In this document: positions 10,241 through 21,000 of the stretch, piece after piece
Layout: every line of letters begins with the position of its first letter
Numbering within the stretch: position 1 is the first letter of the stretch
Assembly: GCA_031761405.1 (NCBI GenBank)
Contig: JASEVX010000008.1
Coordinates: 76,421,451 to 76,485,450 of the forward strand
Direction of reading: 5' to 3'
Origin: Serripes groenlandicus
Taxonomy: Eukaryota; Mollusca; Bivalvia; Cardiida; Cardiidae
DNA length: 64,000 bases
Position numbers and translations under genes: made by a program
The notes under the pieces: generated by a model
What the model was told of the DNA's origin: nothing
The model's input: the letters and a program-made list of their open reading frames with translations, nothing else
The model's database searches: none

Positions 10241-11399
10241 AGCTCAACTATGCACGAAGTGCAAGGTGAGCTATTGTGATCACATTTTGCCCGGCGTCCG
10301 GCCGTTGTGAGTCGTCAACATTTGCCCTTGTTAACACTCTACAGGCTACATTTTGCATTCGATCATCATGAAAGTTTATCAGAACATTCACCTCCATCAA
10401 ATCTTGGACAAGTTCGAAACTGGGCCGTATGAGGTCAAAAACTAGGTCACAAGGTCAAATTGAAGGGAAATCTTGTTAACACTGTAGAGGCCGCAATATT
10501 TGCTTAAGCAGTTCGAAATGTTGTCAGAATGTTTGTATTAATCATAATGATATCTAGGTCAAGTTTGAATATGGGTCATATTGGGTCAGAAACTAGGTCA
10601 TTAGGTCAAATTGAAGGAAAATCTTGTTAACACTTTGGAAGCCGTTTTGTTTTGCTTCCGCAGCTTGAAAATTTTTCGGAATGTGCAAGTTCAAATATGG
10701 GTCATATCAGGTCAAGAACTAGGTCACTGGGCCAAATTGAAGGGAAATCTTGCCAACACTCTGGATACTGCATTTTTAACTTTAGTATGTTGAAACTTTA
10801 TCAGAATGATTGTCTTGATAATATGTAGGTCAAGTTTGAACATGGGTCATGTTGGGTCAAAAAGTAGGTCACTAGTTCATATTGAAGGAAAATCTTTTTA
10901 ACACTTTAGAAGCCGATTTTTTTACTTCAGCACTTTCAAATTTTGTCAGAATATTTATCTTAATGATATCTAGTCCAAGCTTGAATACGGCTTATGCCCG
11001 GTCAAAAAGTAGGTCAGTAGGCCAAATTGATGGAAGATCTTGTTAACACTCTGGAGGCCACATTTTTTGCTTCAGCAGCTTGAAATCTGTCAGAATGTTT
11101 GTCTGAATTGTATCTAGGTCAAGTTTGAATATGGATCATATTGGGTCATAAACTAGGTCAATAAAGGAAAATATTGTTTAAACTCCGAAGGCATCATTTT
11201 TACTTTGAACAAGTTGAAACTTGGTCAGAAAGTTGGTCTTCTATGATATCTAGTACATGTTGGATTATGGGTCATATCAGGTAGAAAAAATACAGAATGA
11301 AGGATTTTTTTTGTCAGAATAATTGTCTTGATGTGTTTTGCATTGCATTACATTGCTTAATTAAGGTGAGCGAACCAGGGCCATCATGGCCCTCTTGTT
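10241..11399 (+). mobile_element. Rolling-circle-like element, AGGTCA-rich core
   Basis: It has a head hairpin (agctcaac..gcacgaagtgc..aaggtgagct), then tgtgatca and a gtccggc stretch, about six diverged units of 130-150 bp, and the tail aggtgagcg..ccagggccatcatggccctcttgtt. The tail holds a near-perfect hairpin (agggccat/atggccct) followed by cttgtt. This organisation (subterminal inverted repeats, 3' hairpin, tandem core, no ORF) fits non-autonomous Helitron/Helentron-type elements and the bivalve pearl family as I remember them. Each core unit contains one to three AGGTCA hexamers. Confidence 0.6.
10432..10457 (+). promoter_or_regulatory. AGGTCA direct repeats (DR6 + DR2)
   Basis: Three exact AGGTCA hexamers at 10432, 10444 and 10452, giving spacings of 6 and 2. 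DR2 also occurs at 10595/10603 and DR6 at 10709/10721. AGGTCA is the half-site bound by RXR-type nuclear receptors. Binding is inference; the hexamers may simply be conserved repeat sequence. Confidence 0.35.
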
Positions 11400-12252
11400 T
11401 AATTTTTTTTTTATTGGCATTCAGCGTTTTGGTTCACCTATAGATGCCAAAATAGTATAAAAAGGTATACATGTCAGTCACAGTTACATTGACATTATTT
11501 GCCTGTTAAAGTTCCTTACAGGCAAAAATTAGAATTGATATGGTTAATTGCTTCATTTATTCCTAGGTTTTTGTAAAACAGTTGATGGGCTTTGCTTTGA
11601 TATATATATAGGAATCCGCTGTGGTCGAGTGGTTAGCGTCGGGGATTTCGAAACCGGGTGTCCCGGGTTCGATCCCCAGTTGCGGCACTACGGTCATGGT
11701 GGAGTACCCTTGGGCAAGGCACTTTTTCTAGCCTAGTACTGGTTTGTTTACCCAGGGATCATGAATAAGTGAACTGTCGCCGTGATATAACTGAAATAAA
11801 GTTGAAAGCGGCGTAAAACCCCAATAAATAAATAAATTGCTTTGATATATATATATACCGTATAATGTCCTATTAAACGTACATATAGTATAAAAAGGTA
11901 TAAATGTCGGTCACAGTTACATTGACATTATTTGCCTGTCATCATGGCCCTCTTGTTTAAGTTTTTTTTATTGGCATTCAGCGTTTTGGTTCACCTATAG
12001 ATGCCAAAATAGTATGAAAAGGTATACATGTCAGTCACAGTAACATTGACATTATTTGCCAGTTAAAATTCCTTGCTGGCAAAAATTCGTATTTTTCATG
12101 GTTAATTGCTTCATTTATTCCTAGGTTTTTGTAAAACAGTTGATGGGCTTTGCTTTGATATATATACCGTATATGTCCTATTAAACGGACATATAGTATA
12201 AAAAGGTATAAATGTCAGTCACAGTTACATTGACATTATTTGCCTGTTGAAA
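11382..12252 (+). repeat. Tandem duplication of about 313 bp, one copy holding a SINE
   Basis: Unit 1 (11382-11939) and unit 2 (11940-12252) both start with the element tail catcatggccctcttgttta and share ttattggcattcagcgtttt, atagatgccaaaatagtat and the cagttacattgacattattt box. Unit 1 is longer by 245 bp, exactly the SINE plus one target-site copy. A short related block (gtcctattaaac...) is repeated inside both units. Confidence 0.8.
11611..11836 (+). mobile_element. Complete tRNA-headed SINE with 19-bp target duplication
   Basis: The head has a pol III A box (tggtcgagtgg) and B box (ggttcgatcccc). The body (tggagtacccttgggcaagg, ctagtactggtttgtttacc) leads to the tail gccgtgatataactgaaat..ggcgtaaaacccc and a (aata)n end. 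It is flanked by perfect direct repeats, ttgctttgatatatatata, at 11592-11610 and 11837-11855. The empty site is preserved in the duplicate unit at about 12150. The Leu/Ser-like head and tail resemble molluscan MetaSINE/RUDI-type elements from memory. Confidence 0.85.
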
Positions 12253-12476
12253 TTGTCAGACAAAATAATGCTAAGCCCGACATCTCTGCAGATAAAACAT
12301 TCTTTAAAAAAAAATGTCAGATTTTTCTGACAGTGACAAGTTTCGCGGTGACTGCAAGCAGACTTGTTAACTGAAATAATGTTTTCATATAATGGTCATA
12401 AATAATATGGATTTAATAACAGATTCAAAAGTTGTTATTGATTTCTTTGTTTTTAAGTTGGTTCATACAATTTCAG

Positions 12477-12548
12477 CATTCCTGAAAAGAAAAAAGATGA
12501 CCAAATCATTAGAGAAGTTCCTTGTTGATGTGACGTGGGCAGAGACAT
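12477..12548 (+). CDS. Candidate coding exon (72 nt)
   Basis: Bounded by acceptor tacaatttcag|ca and donor agacat|gtaagta. In the frame that flows into the large exon at 17221 it encodes FLKRKKMTKSLEKFLVDVTW plus AET, leaving one base (T) that forms a Tyr codon with the AT at 17221. In the frame continuing from the exon at 6663 it reads IPEKKKDDQIIREVPC and stops. Both readings look protein-like, so the gene model is unresolved. The stretch just before the acceptor (ttgtttttaagttggttca) recurs without an exon at about 24790. Confidence 0.45.
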
Positions 12549-13471
12549 GTAAGTATCATGTACACAAGGCCACAGAACTTAGATTCTCATCCCTGCCTAC
12601 CCCTGTCCCTTAAACATCTAGATGCCGCATTAGTTCAACAGTCTTGAACTTTACAGAGATTGGGTAGAATAAACATGTATAAAGCTAAGATTCATCTGTA
12701 GTATAAACATAATTTGATTCTTTGAACTTATGCAAAAATATATTAATGTTGTTGTTTTACCTTATCCAAGCACTTGGGACTTTGGTCTTAATTTTTCCCA
12801 AAAAATCTTGTAGTTTCTTGTAGATCTATACAGTTCTTGGTTATTGAGTCATATAAAAATCCATGTCTACATTGTGACTAGCCACATAACATTTCTAACA
12901 GAAATGGTCACATAATAGCTGTTATCCCATAATCTGTCCATATGATGTCATTGGTCATCTTTGTCACTTATGTGGCTAAATTAAGCCACATAGAAGCCTC
13001 ATATTTCTACCCACTAGATATAATTATGTGACTAGCCACATAACAGAAATGGTCACATAATAGCCGTTATCCCATAATCTGTCCATATGATGTCATTGGT
13101 CATCTTTGTCACTTTTATGTGACTAAATTAAGCCACATAGAAGCCTCATATTTCTACCCACTAGATAATGATGATGTGACTAGCCACATAACAGAAATGG
13201 TCACGTAATAGCTGTTATCCCATAATCTGTCCATATGATGTCATTGGTCATCTTTGTCACTTTTATGTGACTAAATTAAGCCACATAGAAGCCTCATATT
13301 TCTACCCACTAGATAATGATGATGTGACTAGCCACATAACAGAAATGGTCACGTAATAGCTGTTATCCCATAATCTGTCCATATGATGTCATTGGTCATC
13401 TTTGTCACTTTTATGTGACTAAATTAAGCCACATAGAAGCCTCATATTTCTACCCACTAGATAATGATTAT

Positions 13472-14563
13472 TAGGGCTGTAACGATAGATCAAACTATCG
13501 ATATATTGCAATGGTTACAAGGACGATAGTACTGCATCAATTGTAAAACTGAATATCGATAACTATCGGTAATAGTGTTTTGAACTTTCGATAGTTCATG
13601 TACATGCACAAAGGCAAGGCTCGACATTAACAGGGGCAAGTGAAAGTCGAGATCGGACAAGTTGTTTTCCCCGTCAGTTGTCGGATCGAGCAAGTGGCAT
13701 TCAGAAATCTATTCTGAGACAAATACCACATGTTATCGTGTCAATATTAAATCAAAACATGTCGAGTTTAAGCTGTAGAATTCGCGATAGAGAGCAGTAA
13801 ACAAATCAATTCTGTAAACCGGATATGTTTACATAGAATATGCGCGCGCACTTACGGGTTATTCCCAATGGAGCTATTTATAACACCGATTGCTGTACAA
13901 TTATTGAGTTGATGAGTTCCCTTTATGAAATCATAAGCAGTGTTTAAAAGACAAAAAACTTACACACATTAGTTGTAAATTTATGCATCACATCATATTC
14001 ATAAACAGTCACTGTAGTGTGAATATTAAAAGTCTAAATTTTCTTTTTACGACATCCGGTTTACGACTGTTTATCTTCCAGAGGATCGCAAAATGTCGAA
14101 CCTTTTCAAATTTGTTTTCACGTCTAAATCAACGGAGACGCAACGAACGTCTCCTAAAAATGAATCAAATGTCACTATAAATGTGAAAAAACCCATACAT
14201 ATTTAAAATTTAAAAGAAAGCGTGGTTTTCTACCCCAAATGGCAGAAGGCATATTAGTGGAAAAATTTGAAGTTATGAAAGAAAAACAGAAACTTGTCGT
14301 CTGCTCGTACACTGGCAAAACTGACAGTTCATCTTCATGTCAGTCTGCTCTGTGAACAGCTATGTGACTTTTCTTAAAAATAAACAATACAGTTCTCTTT
14401 TTGATACTTTTATTTCATTGTAATTAGACTTCAGTATACATATTTGAACATTACAATAAAAGTAATAGTATTGCAATGCATCGCAATATTAAGTGTGCAA
14501 TAGTACTTTCTGAAATATCAATACTATCGCAATAGCGATTTTTGGGCTCAATAGTCATCCCTA
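13472..14563. mobile_element. hAT-like non-autonomous element, copy 1
   Basis: It starts tagggctgtaacgatag and ends caatagtcatcccta, short imperfect inverted ends of the hAT TAGGG.TG type, with a perfect 8-bp direct duplication, atgattat (13464-13471 and 14564-14571). 1092 bp. The interior has cgatag/ctatcg-rich subterminal repeats and only short ORFs, for example one starting MSNLFKFVFTSKSTE at 14091. No transposase is visible. Confidence 0.75.
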
Positions 14564-14867
14564 ATGATTATGTGACTAGCCACATAACAGAAATGGTCAC
14601 ATAATAGCTGTTATCCCATAATCTGTCCATATGATGTCATTGGTCATCTTTGTCACTTTTATGTGACTAAATTAAGCCACATAGAAGCCTCATATTTCTA
14701 CCCACTAGATAATGATTATGTGACTAGCCACATAACAGAAATGGTCACATAATAGCTGTTATCCCATAATCTGTCCATATGATGTCATTGGTCATCTTTG
14801 TCACTTTTATGTGACTAAATTAAGCCACATAGAAGCCTCATATTTCTACCCACTAGATAATGATTAT

Positions 14868-16007
14868 TAGGGCTGTAACGATAGATTGAACTATCGATAT
14901 ATTGCAATGGTTACAAGGACGATAGTACTGCATCGATTGTAAAACTGAATATGGATAACTATCGGCAATAGTGTTTTGAACTATCGATAGTTTCGATAGT
15001 TCATGTACATGCACAAAGGCAGGGCTCGACATTAACAGGGGCAAGTAAAAGTCGAGATCGGACAAGTTGTTTTCCCCGTCAGTTGTCGGATCGAGCAAGT
15101 GGCATTCAGAAATCTATTCTGAGACAAATACCACATGTTATCGTGTCAATATTAAATCAAAACATGTCGAGTTTAAGCTGTAGAATTCGCGATAGAGAGC
15201 AGTAAACAAATCAATTCTGTAAACCGGATATGTTTACATAGAATATGCGCACGCACTTACGGGTTATTCCCAATGGAGCTATTTATAACACCGATTGCTG
15301 TACAATTATTGAGTTGATGAGTTCCCTTTATGAAATCATAAGCAGTGTTTAAAAGACAAAAAACTTACACACATTAGTTGTAAATTTATGCATCACATCA
15401 TATTCATAAACAGTCACTGTAGTGTGAATATTAAAAGTTTAAATTTTCTTTTTACGACATCCAGTAAATTTGTTTACGACATCCGGTTTACGACTGTTTA
15501 TCTTCCAGAGGATCGCAAAATGTCTAACCTTTTCAAATTTGTTTTCACGTCTAAATCAACGGAGACGCAACGAACGTCTCCTAAAAATGAATCAAATGTC
15601 ACTATAAATGCGAAAAAACCCATACATATTTAAAATTTAAAAGAAAGCGTGGTTTTCTACCCCAAATGGCAGAAGGCATATTAGTGGAAAAATTTGAAGT
15701 TATGAAAGAAAAACAGAAACTTGTCGTCTGCTCGTACACTGGCAAAACTGACAGTTCATCTTCATGTCAGTCTGCTCTGTGAACAGCTATGTGACTTTTC
15801 TTAAAAATAAACAATACAGTTCTCTTTTTGATACTTTTATTTCATTGTAATTAGACTTAAGTATACATATTTGAACATTACAATAAAAGTAATAATATTG
15901 CAATGCATCGCAATATTAAGTGTGCAATAGTTGAACTATTTCAATAGTACTTTCTGAAATATCAATACTATCGCAATAGTGATTTTCGGGCTCAATAGTC
16001 ACCCCTA
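14868..16007. mobile_element. hAT-like non-autonomous element, copy 2
   Basis: 1140 bp, nearly identical to copy 1 and in the same position and orientation within a satellite monomer. Differences include an extra 22-24 bp near 15465 (a local duplication of tttacgacatcc) and extra cgatagt/ttcaatagtac words near both ends. The flanking 8-mers are atgattat (14860) and atgatgat (16008), differing at one base, as expected if this copy arose by unequal exchange of a satellite-plus-element unit rather than by a new insertion. Confidence 0.75.
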
Positions 16008-16929
16008 ATGATGATGTGACTAGCCACCTAACAGAAATGGTCACATAATAGCTGTTATCCCATAATCTGTCCTTATGATGTCATTGGTCATCTTTGTCAC
16101 TTTTATGTGACTAAATTAAGCCACATAGGAGCCTCATATTTCTACCCACTAGATAATGATGATGTGACTAGCCACATAACAGAAATGGTCACATAATAGC
16201 TGTTATCCCATAATCTGTCCATATGATGTCATTGGTCATCTTTGTCACTTTTATGTGACTAAATTAAGCCACATAGAAGCCTCATATTTCTACCCACTAG
16301 ATAATGATTATGTGACTAGCCACATAACAGAAATGGTCACATAATAGCTGTTATCCCATAATCTGTCCATATGATGTCATTGGTCATCTTTGTCACTTTT
16401 ATGTGACTAAATTAAGCCACATAGAAGCCTCATATTTCTACCCACTAGATAATGATTATGTGACTAGCCACATAACAGAAATGGTCACATAATAGCTGTT
16501 ATCCCATAATCTGTCCATGTGATGTCATTGGTCATCTTTGTCACTTTTATGTGACTAAATTAAGCCACATAGAAGCCTCATATTTCTACCCACTAGATAA
16601 TGATTATGTGACTAGCCACATAACAGAAATGGTCACATAATAGCTGTTATCCCATAATCTGTCCTTATGATGTCATTGGTCATCTTTGTCACTTTTATGT
16701 GACTAAATTAAGCCACATAGAAGCCTCATATTTCTACCCACTAGATAATGATTATTTGACTAGCCACATAACAGAAATGGTCACATAATAGCTGTTATCC
16801 CATAATCTGTCCATATGATGTCATTGGTCATCTTTGTCACTTTTATGTGACTAAATTAAGCCACATAGAAGCCTCATATTTCTACCCACTAGATATAATT
16901 ATGTGACTAGCCACATAACAGAAAACAAT

Positions 16930-17205
16930 AAAATTTATTTAGTCGTAAAAAAAAAGGAAGGAATATGCCTCTAATTTTGGGATTTGTGGAGAAAAACATG
17001 TTACCGGCATGAGAAAAACAGCTATACTTACTTTAATAAAATCTGGAAAATAGGTTGCTGAGTTTAAAAAAAAAACATGCTTATGTTTTATGTCTTAAAA
17101 GTCCAATGTCTATGCTAATCCCACAGAAATTTCTCCGTCTTAAATTACCACTCTTACATTTCAGTTGCATCAAAGTGTCGTACATCAGAGATTAACATTT
17201 CACCT
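16930..17205. other. No gene; upstream intron of the repeat-protein exon
   Basis: AT-rich, with A-runs at about 16946 and 17069. It ends in a pyrimidine-rich stretch leading to the acceptor at 17220. Confidence 0.45.
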
Positions 17206-17220
17206 TCATATATGTTACAG

Positions 17221-19142
17221 ATGCTCCAGATACTGACATGTCGCATACAGGCCCATTAGAGGACCCACCAGATGTGTCACATACAGGCCCATTGGAGGAC
17301 CCACCAGATGTGTCGCATACAGGCCCATTGGAGGACCCACCAGATGTGTCGCATACAGGCCCACTGGAGGACCCACCAGATTTGTCGCATACAGGCCCAT
17401 TGGAGGACCCACCAGATGTGTCGCATACAGGCCCATTAGAGGACCCACCAGATGTGTCGCATACAGGCCCATTGGAGGACCCACCAGATGTGTCGCATAC
17501 AGGCCCACTGGAGGACCCACCAGATTTGTCGCATACAGGCCCATTGGAGGACCCACCAGATGTGTCGCATACAGGCCCATTAGAGGACCCACCAGATGTG
17601 TCGCATACAGGCCCATTGGAGGACCCACCAGATGTGTCACATACAGGCCCATTGGAGGACCCACCAGCTGTGTCGCATACAGGCCCATTGGAGGACCCAC
17701 CAGCTGTGTCACATACATGCCCATTGGAGGACCCACCAGATGTGTCGCATACATGCCCATTGGAGGACCCACCAGATGTGTCGCATACAGGCCCATTGGA
17801 GGACCCACCAGATGTGTCGCATACAGGCCCATTGGAGGACCCACCAGATGTGTCGCATACAGGCCCACTGGAGGACCCACCAGATGTGTCGCATACAGGC
17901 CCATTGGAGGACCCACCAGATGTGTCGCATACAGGCCCATTGGAGGACCCACCAGATGTGTCGCATACATGCCCATTGGAGGACCCACCAGATGTGTCGC
18001 ATACATGCCCATTGGAGGACCCACCAGATGTGTCGCATACAGGCCCATTGGAGGACCCACCAGATGTGTCGCATACAGGCCCACTGGAGGACCCACCAGA
18101 TCTGTCGCATACAGGCCCATTGGAGGACCCACCAGATGTGTCGCATACAGGCCCATTGGAGGACCCACCAGATGTGTCGCATACAGGCCCATTGGAGGAC
18201 CCACCAGATGTGTCGCATACAGGCCCACTGGAGGACCCACCAGATCTGTCGCATACAGGCCCATTGGAGGACCCACCAGATGTGTCGCATACAGGCCCAT
18301 TGGAGGACCCACCAGATGTGTCGCATACAGGCCCATTGGAGGACCCACCAGATGTGTCGCATACAGGCCCATTGGAGGACCCACCAGATGTGTCGCATAC
18401 AGGCCCATTGGAGGACCCACCAGATGTGTCGCATACAGGCCCACTGGAGGACCCACCAGATCTGTCGCATACAGGCCCATTGGAGGACCCACCAGATGTG
18501 TCGCATACAGGCCCATTGGAGGACCCACCAGATGTGTCGCATACAGGCCCATTGGAGGACCCACCAGATGTGTTGCATACAGGCCCATTGGAGGACCCAC
18601 CAGCTGTGTCGCATACAGGCCCATTGGAGGACTCACCATATGTGTCAGGCCTGTCATACTCACAAGTAAATAGTATGAATAATGATGACAGTGGATTGGA
18701 TCAAGACTATGTGCCAGCGTCTGAGATTTCATCATCGTCGAGTCAGGTATTTCCTTTGATCAGTCAACATTACAACACTAAGGTTACAAATTGGATGGAC
18801 ATGAATATACAAAAAGATAATGCGGAAGATGTTTCAAGTGATGATGATATTGATGATGAAGAGGTAACAGTGGTAACTGATGGTCTGCCTCAAGGCCTTT
18901 CTATAAAGGATATTGTGCGTGACGTAAGTCATCCAGGAATTTTCATAAGAAAATACAGAAAAAGCAACTCTGCTTCAAAAGCACAAGCTGCAAAGAAAAA
19001 ACGTGATAGGGTTTATGACAATTACCATGCTTGTTTTATCTGTGGAGTGTTACGACTACATCTACACATACATGCAAAAATGCATAAATCACATAAAAAA
19101 GTGAAAGAAATTCAGGAAATGGATAAACCAGATTTCATCTGA
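17221..19142 (+). CDS. Tandem 12-residue-repeat protein with basic Cys/His tail (terminal exon)
   Basis: The exon starts after the acceptor atgttacag (17212-17220) and reads A-P-D-T-D-M before the first ATG at 17238; whether translation starts there or upstream is unknown. Thirty-nine exact 36-bp units (17235-18638) encode DVSHTGPLEDPP. Variants are Val to Leu, Gly to Cys and Asp to Ala, plus synonymous tta/ttg/ctg and tca/tcg changes. The unique 167-residue tail has an acidic Ser/Asp region (DSGLDQDYVPASE; SSDDDIDDEE), a basic stretch (about residues 568-590, IRKYRK...AKKKRD, NLS-like) and C599-x2-C602-x9-H612-x3-H616, a C2H2-like zinc site with extra His. Repeats carry net negative charge and many Pro, so are probably disordered. 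The acidic D-x-D-Y-x-P motif plus CxxC...H recalls bivalve-expanded hypothetical proteins, some linked to recombinase-like genes; the product stops right after the finger, so it may be truncated. Nuclear acidic scaffold is a guess. Confidence 0.7.
17235..18638 (+). repeat. 36-bp coding minisatellite, 39 copies
   Basis: The period is exactly 36 bp throughout, so the reading frame is never broken. G+C is near 60% against about 35% around it. Variant units recur at regular intervals (Leu variants four or six units apart, Gly-to-Cys pairs), showing higher-order duplication of 144-216 bp blocks. Because the unit lacks stops in several frames, long shadow ORFs appear on both strands. Copy number is likely variable between individuals. 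Confidence 0.95.
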
Positions 19143-19165
19143 GTTCTGACATGTGTGGCTTTAAC

Positions 19166-19622
19166 CACTACTCGGTGTGTGTATACCACATGACTTTTGA
19201 CGTCATATTTGCATGGTCAGACAGCAATAATTGCTCTTGAAAAGAATGTAAAAACAATGGTAACTTTTTTATTTCTTCACCCTTTTTAATGAAACGGGGT
19301 GCAGACTACGCCACTTACAATGTCCTATCTCTGGTTGTTTACAGGAGTAAGATTGGTGGTCTGGTTTTTTGCAAACACTTCGACGAACCTGTTCTCAAAA
19401 TCGAGTTTTGTTAATGCTCCGGCTGTCGGCGATATTAATAAATTGTGAGAAAAGTTTCATTGAAGTGTTTGAAGAAACTAACTCACTAATCAAACTCCGA
19501 TAGGGCTCTGTAAGCGGCGTAGACTGCGCCATGTTTCATTAAAAATGATGAAGAAATTAAAAAAAGTTACTTGTCCGTCGTAGCATTTGTCAAAGTCACG
19601 TGGTATACACACACTGCTACTG
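19166..19622. mobile_element. Foldback element directly downstream of the repeat-protein stop
   Basis: Inverted ends: cactactcggtgtgtgtata at the left matches the reverse of tatacacacactgctactg at the right, followed on each side by ccac(a/g)tgactttgac. A second, inner arm of about 60 bp (19258-19320 against 19511-19573: taacttttttatttcttca, ttttaatgaaac, gactacgcc) is also inverted. No ORF. It begins 24 bp after the TGA at 19140, so it probably supplies the 3' UTR; an aataaa lies at 19436. The left arm includes a CRE (19198) followed by the octamer atttgcat (19207). Confidence 0.7.
19198..19214. promoter_or_regulatory. CRE next to an octamer motif, inside a transposon arm
   Basis: tgacgtca (19198-19205) followed one base later by atttgcat (19207-19214). 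Known consensus sites for CREB/ATF and POU factors. Their presence in the arm of a foldback element could distribute them, but binding is untested inference. Confidence 0.25.
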
Positions 19623-19654
19623 GGAATTTCGAAAAAGAGTGATTATTATTCATA

Positions 19655-20980
19655 ACCAGGAAACTCTACACTGAGGGCAGGGCTATTTTGCCTTATATGG
19701 CCATAGTGAAAACTTAAAAAATCTTCTCTTCCAAAAGTGTTGAGCCGATTTTCAAATCATTTTGTAGAAATGTTCCTTGGGTGACCCTTTATTAGATTCC
19801 TTCAAGAAATTTTGAATGGTCGAAAAACATGGCCGCCAGGGGGCGGGGCTATTTTGCCTTATATGGCTATAGTGAAAACTTAAAAAATCTTCTTCTCCGA
19901 AAGTGTTTCGCCGATTTTCAAATAATTTTGTAGAAATGTTCCTTGGATGACCCTCTATCAGATTCCTTCAAGCCATGTTGATTGGTCAAAAAACATGGCT
20001 GCCAGAGGGTGGGGGCTATTTTGCCTTATATGGCTATAGAGAAAACTTAAAAAATCTTCTCCTCCGAAAGTGTTGAGCCGATTTTCAAAATTGTTTGTAG
20101 AAATGTTCATTGGGTGACCCCCTATCAGATTCCTTCAAGCCATGTTGATTGGTCAAAAAACATGGCCGCCAGAGGGTAGGGCTATTCTGCCTTATATGGC
20201 CATAGTGAAAACTTCAAAAATCTTCTCTTCCAAAAGTGTTGAGCCGATTTTTAAATCATTTTGTAGAAATGTTCCTTGGGTGACCCTTTATTAGATTCCT
20301 TAAATAAATTTTGATTGGTCGAAAAACATGGCCGCCAGGGGGCGGGGCTATTTTGCCTTATATGGCTATAGTGAAAACTTAAAAAATCTTCTCCTCCGAA
20401 AGTGTTGAGCCGATTTTCAAATAATTTTGTAGAAATGTTCCTACGGTGACCCTCTATCAGATTCCCTCAAGCCATGTTGATTGGTCAAAAAACATGGCCG
20501 CCAGAGGGTGGGGCTATTTTGCCTTATATGGCTATAGAGAAAACTTTAAAAATCTTCTCCTCCGAAAGTGTCGGGCCGATTTTCAAATAACTTTGTAGAA
20601 ATGTTTCAGAGGGTGGGGCTATTTTGCCTTATATGGCTATAGAGAAAACTTAAAAAATCTTCTCCTCCGAAAGTGTCGGGCCGATTTTCAAATAACTTTG
20701 TAGAAATGTTTCTTGGGTGACCCTCTATCAGATTCCTTCATTCTATGTTGATTGGTTGAAAAACATGGCCGCCAGGGGGCAGGGCTGTTTTGCCTTATAT
20801 GGCTATAGTGAAAACTTAAAAAATCTTCTCCTAAACTATTTGGCTGATTTTCAAATAATTTTGCAGAAATGTTCCTTGGGTGACACTCTACAATATTCCT
20901 TTAAGTCATGGTGGTTGGTAAAAAAAACATGGCCACCAGGGGGCAGGGCTTTATGGAGATTTAATTTTTGCCTCTTGTTT
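19655..20980 (+). mobile_element. Head-less rolling-circle-like element, 166-bp core
   Basis: About eight units of 165-167 bp (acatggccgccag at 19828, 19993, 20160, 20326, 20492, 20763 and 20928, with a partial unit near 20600). Each holds gggctattttgccttatatg, aaaacttaaaaaatcttct and attttgtagaaatgttcct. It ends cctcttgttt at 20980 but lacks the head hairpin. The element at 21001 follows 20 bp later, so the two are tandem. Confidence 0.7.
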
Positions 20981-21000
20981 TTCTGTATGGAACTGTTTTT

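Larger units (their letters stand above)
12876..16921 (+). repeat. 148-bp satellite array, 12 monomers, interrupted twice
   Basis: Monomers, indexed at the word aatctgtcc, start at 12931, 13076, 13224, 13372, 14620, 14768, 16064, 16212, 16360, 16508, 16656 and 16804. The spacing is exactly 148 bp (145 for the first), apart from two gaps filled by hAT-like elements. Monomers are nearly identical and rich in short palindromes (gtgactagccaca, taagccacatag). Internal junctions read ctagataatga(t/g)tat, whereas the outer ends read ctagatataattatg, so the inner form was amplified secondarily. No ORF. It lies in the presumed intron just before the repeat-protein exon. Confidence 0.9.

Noticed and set aside
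11611..11690. tRNA gene (also 30758, 35050, 53290)
   Set aside because: Good A and B boxes, but each is joined to the SINE body and tail and the stems do not pair as in a functional tRNA.
12876..16921. CRISPR-like array
   Set aside because: Repeats are contiguous 148-bp units without unique spacers, in an animal genome.
17215..18735. 506-codon ORF on the - strand (GPPMGLYATHLV repeats) and two other + strand frames
   Set aside because: Shadows of a stop-free 36-bp repeat; only the sense frame continues into a unique open tail.
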